From positions 2,950,939 through 3,014,938 of the forward strand of contig NZ_KB933398.1 in assembly GCF_000392615.1 (NCBI RefSeq): DNA of 64,000 nt, read 5' to 3'. The translations under genes were made by a program, and so were the position numbers. Below are positions 61,925 to 64,000 of this stretch, in pieces; within the stretch, counting starts at the first letter, position 1; every line of letters begins with the position of its first letter. The notes beneath the pieces were generated by a model. The model ran no database searches. It saw only the letters and a program-made list of their open reading frames with translations, and had not been told where the DNA came from. This stretch comes from Lysinibacillus sphaericus OT4b.31. GTDB lineage: Bacteria > Bacillota > Bacilli > Bacillales_A > Planococcaceae.

Positions 61925-62529
61925 AAAATCTCCTCATTTCATTAGTTTTTTTCTAGCGTATAGTCACATTTAGAAAATTTAGAACCTCAACCTGTAGAAC
62001 TTTAAGAGCTATCGCATAGTGACCAACCATACTTTTTAATCATCAAAAAGTAATTATTAACCATAAATGTAACTATAAAATAATTATACTATCTATTCAC
62101 AATTTTTCAACATTATTTTCTATTAAATGCTAAAATATTTTAGATTATGAGTAATTCTTGTTCAATATGATATTTTTAGACCCTTGTTTTCGAGCATAAA
62201 TTGCCCATCATTTCTCCTAAAAAAAATCCGAGGACGTTTTTTAAAACGCTTCTTCCTAGGAACTATATCTGCTACAGCAATACTGTATTTTTATAGCCAT
62301 TCTATATAAATCACTAGTAGGTTATTTTTTGACATAGTTCATAAGATAGTTGGAAGCTGAAAACATATAAGACTTTAAAAAATGACTTCAGCAGCCAACC
62401 TGTTACGGATAGTACTAGAAGACGTAGTTTAGAGCAATTTAAGAATGATTCGAATTTTTCAAATAGACGATATACAGTAGCGTTGAATTACGTTTATTTG
62501 TTGTAAGGAAGACCCTTTTCATTTTTAAC
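61925..62529. other. about 600-bp AT-rich region upstream of comX
   Basis: No coding frame, and specifically no comQ. It has an imperfect hairpin at 62351-62400 (GTTGGAAGCTGAA against TTCAGCAGCCAAC). The comX promoter should lie at 61930-62050 but no strong consensus was found. Confidence 0.45.
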
Positions 62530-62955
62530 CTACAGACCACTCTTAACTAAATTTTCTATTTGATTAATACTTTTATTTTCAGCCTCAATAATCAATAATT
62601 TTAATAATATTTCTGTTACCTTAGAAAATGAGAATTTACTTGATCCAATTTCTCCATGTGCCCCCATAAAAAACTCTAAATCTCCACATGGGAATAAGGA
62701 ATGTTCTCTGACAACTTTATTTGTAGTATCGATAATCGCTTCTGCATATTCGTTTGGTATTCCTAAAAATATAGTATCTGACTTCATTGCAATATTATCA
62801 GATAAAATTTCATCTAAATCCAAACTAGTATTTACTCTAATATTAAGACTTTTTATATTTTCAGGAGTAAATTTCATGCCTAAGAAAGCATAATTATTCA
62901 TGTCACGTTTTGAAAGTAAAAGCTCAAGTGCTATGCTTGTAGGCTTAATATACAT
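62530..62955 (-). CDS. hypothetical protein, possibly truncated, immunity-like
   Basis: 141 codons from ATG 62955. The frame stays open 26 codons upstream (VNNLPDLNYEIINRLTTSIN) to a TAG without a usable start, suggesting that the original start was lost. Mixed alpha/beta composition (GDLEFFMGAHGEIGSSKFS, AIIDTTNKVVREH, C-terminal LLKLLIIEAENKSINQIENLV). Not recognised; its place after a toxin-like fragment makes an immunity protein plausible. Confidence 0.45.
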   Translation of the reverse strand: MYIKPTSIALELLLSKRDMNNYAFLGMKFTPENIKSLNIRVNTSLDLDEILSDNIAMKSDTIFLGIPNEYAEAIIDTTNKVVREHSLFPCGDLEFFMGAHGEIGSSKFSFSKVTEILLKLLIIEAENKSINQIENLVKSGL

Positions 62956-63058
62956 GCAGTTTTCAATATTTATAGAAGTTGTTAACCTATTTATAATCTC
63001 GTAATTTAAATCTGGTAAATTATTTACCTATAATTTACCTTTTTTGTTTTGTCCTAAA

Positions 63059-63310
63059 TTATCTAAAGCAATCATTCATCCAACCCCCAGAATTTTCTCC
63101 AGTTTTTTTAATGCTAAATGAAGAAACATTATACTTTTTAATAGCCATTTCATGTGCAGTATCATAATCGATTCCATTTTTCATCATTGTTGATTCAGAA
63201 ACTTCATGCATATAGAAACTTGCATCTGCACTAGTTATTAGCACCTGTTTTACGAACGGTCGTATCAGTCGGCTTTGCTGGTGAATTTTCCAATATACAC
63301 TACTAGGCAA
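63059..63310 (-). pseudogene. fragment resembling a polymorphic-toxin C-terminus
   Basis: The frame has no good start (TTG only) and ends abruptly. The segment SADASFYMHEVSESTMMKNG, then IDYDTAHEMAIKKYNVSSFS, recalls a helical pattern seen at the ends of some LXG/Rhs-type toxins; recognition is by memory and tentative. After IKKTGENSGGWMNDCFR the expected continuation is missing. Another open stretch just upstream (EEVRFEYVGFDEQFAPTCVL at about 63325-63420 on minus) may belong to the same decayed gene. Confidence 0.35.
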
Positions 63311-63538
63311 GTCAGATTGATGCTCTAATTGCGTTTATATCGATTTGTTGAAGCACACAGGTAGGAGCAAATTGTTCATCAAAGCCGACATATTCAAATC
63401 GTACTTCTTCTAATATATTTAAGCTATTTGCAAGCTTGAATTACTATTAAATTTATCCATTACTTCTTTAGATATTTCTCCAATCTTCTCCACTATTAGA
63501 TATCGGCCAACAAGCACGTCGAGTAACAAGAATTAAAA
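63311..63538. other. decayed coding sequence between toxin-like fragment and transposase
   Basis: Short open stretches in several minus frames (EEVRFEYVGFDEQF, KIGEISKEVMDKFNSNSS) interrupted by stops; probably remains of one larger gene. Nothing intact. Confidence 0.35.
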
Positions 63539-63573
63539 AGAGTAGAACAAACATCAAAAGTTTGTTCTACTCT
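63539..63573 (-). terminator. transposase terminator
   Basis: Arms AGAGTAGAACAAAC and GTTTGTTCTACTCT with a 7-nt loop; on minus followed by TTTTTAATTC. About 90 nt after the transposase stop. Confidence 0.8.
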
Positions 63574-63663
63574 ATGATTGAATCAATTTCATAATACGTA
63601 TTTTAAAAAAATCATAGACGTGCAGAATATTGAATGATTACTTAAAAAAACGAATGAAATACC

Positions 63664-64000
63664 TTATGATGCTGTAGATTCTTGAAGATTAGTATATCTA
63701 AGTCTATCCATCGCTAGTCTGGATGCATTGTATGCAATGTGTACTAAATCGAAATGAACTTTAGCTTTTTTCCCTGTACAATGGTAAATCTGATTCAATA
63801 GAAAGTAGCCTTTTAGATAGGCATTTACACGTTCAACGGCACTTCGCGCCTTATAGAGTTGGTTCCATTTTTTCGAGCCTCTTGCTGGAGCCGTATATCG
63901 TCTAAGATCTTTTGTTATTTTCATTTTATAAACCTTTTGACATAAGCTATCGTGAGCCAATGGACAATCGTTACATTCATGAGGACGTGTATACTTTAGC
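63664..64000 (-). mobile_element. DDE transposase, C-terminal part (continues outside window)
   Basis: The frame is open to the window edge, so about 111 C-terminal residues are visible. It has a Cys cluster (HECNDCPLAHDSLCQ), KITKDLRRYTAPARGSKKWNQ, the RSAVERVNAYLKGYF motif with the catalytic Glu region, and KAKVHFDLVHIAYNASRLAMDR. This is the C-terminus of a DDE_Tnp_1-type transposase; the exact IS family cannot be fixed. Whether it is intact cannot be judged. Confidence 0.8.

Noticed and set aside
61925..62529. comQ upstream of comX
   Set aside because: No frame of adequate length and no Asp-rich prenyltransferase motif on either strand.

Overview
The window is a low-GC, sporulating Firmicute chromosome. 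Gene content and order fit the Lysinibacillus / Bacillus sphaericus group: the spo0A-spoIVB-recN-argR-tlyA-dxs-ispA-xseB-xseA and nusB-folD / accBC / spoIIIA / efp-yqhT-aroQ-yqhR-yqhQ blocks keep the Bacillus subtilis order, with lineage-specific losses and insertions. Genus assignment is inference from synteny and protein similarity; no database was searched.

Layout. 1-4.4 kb: branched-chain 2-oxo-acid dehydrogenase genes (bkdAB partial, bkdAA, lpd) behind leucine dehydrogenase (bcd), lacking the ptb, buk and bkdR genes of B. subtilis; a near-perfect CodY box lies upstream of bcd. 4.6-7.2 kb: yqzF, glycerophosphodiesterase, FapA-like protein. 7.6-17.6 kb: spo0A to xseA. 17.8-19.9 kb: uppP, dispersed repeats and a decayed IS1182-type transposase, which together separate xseA from folD-nusB. 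21.3-23.8 kb: an inserted MerR-type regulator and multidrug efflux pump with a MerR-type promoter operator. 23.8-26.4 kb: asp23-like gene, accC, accB. 26.5-29.3 kb: a reduced spoIIIA operon (AC, AD, AE, very short AF, AG, AH) without spoIIIAA and spoIIIAB; a nitronate monooxygenase gene sits between it and efp. 30.7-34.7 kb: efp, yqhT, aroQ, yqhR, yqhQ. 34.9-39.3 kb: second nitronate monooxygenase, a LytTR/DUF3021/ABC transporter operon, and a VOC protein with an internal 42-bp duplication. 39.9-44.3 kb: B12-dependent ribonucleotide reductase with NrdR-like boxes, octanoyltransferase lipM, rhodanese yqhL. 45-52.4 kb: glycine riboswitch with amino-acid permease, glutaminase, M20 amidohydrolase, MFS transporter and their probable regulator. 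52.6-58.6 kb: a large secreted helical-repeat protein, then a three-gene unit of a membrane protein, a TPR membrane protein and a TPR-AAA+ ATPase. 59.4-61.9 kb: a ComP-type quorum-sensing kinase and, overlapping its start, an easily missed 52-codon comX pheromone gene, without neighbouring comQ or comA. 62.5-64 kb: toxin/immunity-like fragments and a transposase cut by the window end.

The most unusual non-coding structures are two arrays with exact 21-bp periodicity, about 25 kb apart, which share the same two alternating unit types (a 42-bp higher-order repeat), and three copies of a three-part AT-rich element around the VOC gene. The strongest coding observations are the unmarked comX and the spoIIIA operon missing its ATPase gene.
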